DNA of 64,000 nt, from positions 806,501 to 870,500 of the forward strand of contig NZ_SRSF01000001.1 of assembly GCF_004803465.1 (NCBI RefSeq). Direction: 5' to 3'. Position numbers and translations under genes: made by a program. Under the pieces are notes generated by a model, which was not told where the DNA came from, did not search any database, and saw only the letters and a list, made by a program, of their open reading frames with translations. This DNA is from Neolewinella litorea. Lineage in GTDB: Bacteria; Bacteroidota; Bacteroidia; Chitinophagales; Saprospiraceae. Positions 63,196-64,000 of this stretch are shown here, piece by piece (the stretch's first letter is position 1; each line of letters starts with the position of its first letter).

Positions 63196-64000
63196 ATGAA
63201 ATCATTATTTTCAAGCCTTCTGGCGCTTTTATTGCTGCTGGCCTTTACGCCAGGTAGCGTAAGCGCGCAGACCATGTCCGACGAGTCCGACATGACCGAG
63301 TCTACCGAAATGTCTGACAAGACCATCGTAGAGCTCGCTGTTGAAACCCAAGATCTGAGTACCCTGGTAGCCGCTGTTCAAGCCGCCGGCCTCGCCGAAG
63401 CGCTGGGCGCCGAAGGAACCCTTACGGTCTTTGCCCCTACTAACGCTGCATTTGAGCAACTCCCCGCCGGTGTTCTCGATGCCCTGCTTAAACCCGAGAA
63501 CAAAGAGGCTCTGGTCAATATCCTTAAGTACCACGTAGCCAGCACCCAACTTGCTTCGACTGATATCGTAGCCGGAATCGAAGAAGCCGGTGACACCGGT
63601 CTTTCCGCCACCACCATGAACGGCGACTTCACTGTCCGCAGTGAGGATGGCAATGTGATGATCGAAGATGCCATGGGTAACATGGCCACCGTTCAGCAGG
63701 CCGATATTATGGCTTCTAACGGTGTAGTCCACCTCATCGACCGTGTGCTCGTACCCTCTAACGTTGACGTAATGGCCCTCGTCGGAAACGGCGCCATGGG
63801 AATGGTCCGCGACGAACAGGAAGCCATGCGCTCCGACATGAACGACATGAAGGAGGATATGACCGCCAAGAAGGACGAAATGGCCGCTGAAATGGGCGAG
63901 ATGAAAGAGGAAATGCACGCCAAGAAGGACGAGATGTCTGCCGACATGAAAGAGATGAAGGAAGACATGAAGGCCACCAAAAAGGAAATGGCCGCCGGCA
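63196..64000 (+). CDS. FAS1 (fasciclin) domain protein with Met-rich 18-residue repeats, partial
   Basis: I translated 268 codons by hand; the frame is still open at the window edge. A signal peptide (MKSLFSSLLALLLLLAFTPG..., ending near AQ at residue 25) precedes a short Met/Ser/Asp/Glu linker and a FAS1 domain (about 42-196, TLVAAVQAAGLAEALGAEGTLTVFAPTNAAFEQLP ... NGVVHLIDRVLVP). From residue 211 an 18-residue unit repeats at least three times, with Met at positions 1, 5, 8 and 12 and otherwise Lys/Glu/Asp/Ala, predicting a long charged helix or coiled coil. FAS1 domains mediate adhesion; the tail is unusual. Confidence 0.88.
   Translation, partial: MKSLFSSLLALLLLLAFTPGSVSAQTMSDESDMTESTEMSDKTIVELAVETQDLSTLVAAVQAAGLAEALGAEGTLTVFAPTNAAFEQLPAGVLDALLKPENKEALVNILKYHVASTQLASTDIVAGIEEAGDTGLSATTMNGDFTVRSEDGNVMIEDAMGNMATVQQADIMASNGVVHLIDRVLVPSNVDVMALVGNGAMGMVRDEQEAMRSDMNDMKEDMTAKKDEMAAEMGEMKEEMHAKKDEMSADMKEMKEDMKATKKEMAAG

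Overview
The window reads as chromosome of a free-living, aerobic, GC-rich member of the Bacteroidota, most likely the Saprospiria/Lewinella group (inference). Signs are: Bacteroidota-type promoters (TAnnTTTG -7 boxes) with few Shine-Dalgarno sites, a C-terminal type IX secretion sorting domain (gene at 3495-4937), a PorE-like OmpA lipoprotein, an Oar-like TonB receptor, an AtpB with a periplasmic N-terminal extension, and DUF3857 proteins. No rRNA, tRNA, CRISPR array, phage or intact insertion sequence was seen; most of the window is core chromosome with a few odd intergenic spacers.

Layout. 1-2081 (-): F0 part of ATP synthase (atpB-atpE-atpF, atpF cut by the window edge). 2231-5933: a saccharopine-dehydrogenase-family enzyme (probably carboxynorspermidine synthase), a secreted sugar dehydrogenase with a T9SS tail, and an acidic lipoprotein. 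6015-11282 (-): a tryptophan operon trpE-trpG-trpB-trpA followed by miaA, without trpD, trpC or trpF. It is preceded by an unlisted 16-residue leader peptide with three consecutive Trp codons and a terminator, a ribosome-mediated attenuator. 11455-16754 (+): a reductase-like protein, a DUF4197 protein and the Oar-like receptor. 16894-19578 (+): a four-gene stress-type cluster (two DUF2382 proteins, a membrane-anchored helical protein, a PRC-barrel protein). 19641-22388 (-): LptD. 22566-23969 (+): a large protein with a HEPN ribonuclease-type RX4H motif. 24390-26372 (-): PorE-like protein.

26530-32005 (+): miaB, a sigma-54 activator with an altered GAFTGA loop, an MCE/MlaD protein and Nnr. 32002-41639: two SDR enzymes, Lon, an unrecognised 467-residue protein, an SPFH protein with a NadR-like kinase, a GH3-family protein and a patatin. 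41682-42067: an array of degenerate 26-bp repeats. 42108-45042: a serine hydrolase and ahcY, with palindromic repeats between them. 45417-51854 (-): a small secreted protein and three tandem DUF3857/transglutaminase-fold proteins, two lacking the catalytic Cys. 51986-54988 (+): DUF72 protein and polyphosphate kinase. 54998-57186 (-): lipoprotein, MocA-like and XdhC genes. 57267-64000: YitT, GH67 alpha-glucuronidase, MscS channel, Pgi, and a FAS1 protein with Met-rich 18-residue repeats running off the end.

Functional links: both steps of the ms2i6A tRNA modification (miaA, miaB) are present, miaA being the last gene of the trp operon. Envelope functions (LptD, PorE-like, Oar, MlaD, MscS) recur. 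The observations most worth following are the trp attenuator, the HEPN protein, the G-run arrays at two convergent 3' ends, the 26-bp repeat array, the stress cluster and the pseudo-transglutaminase trio.
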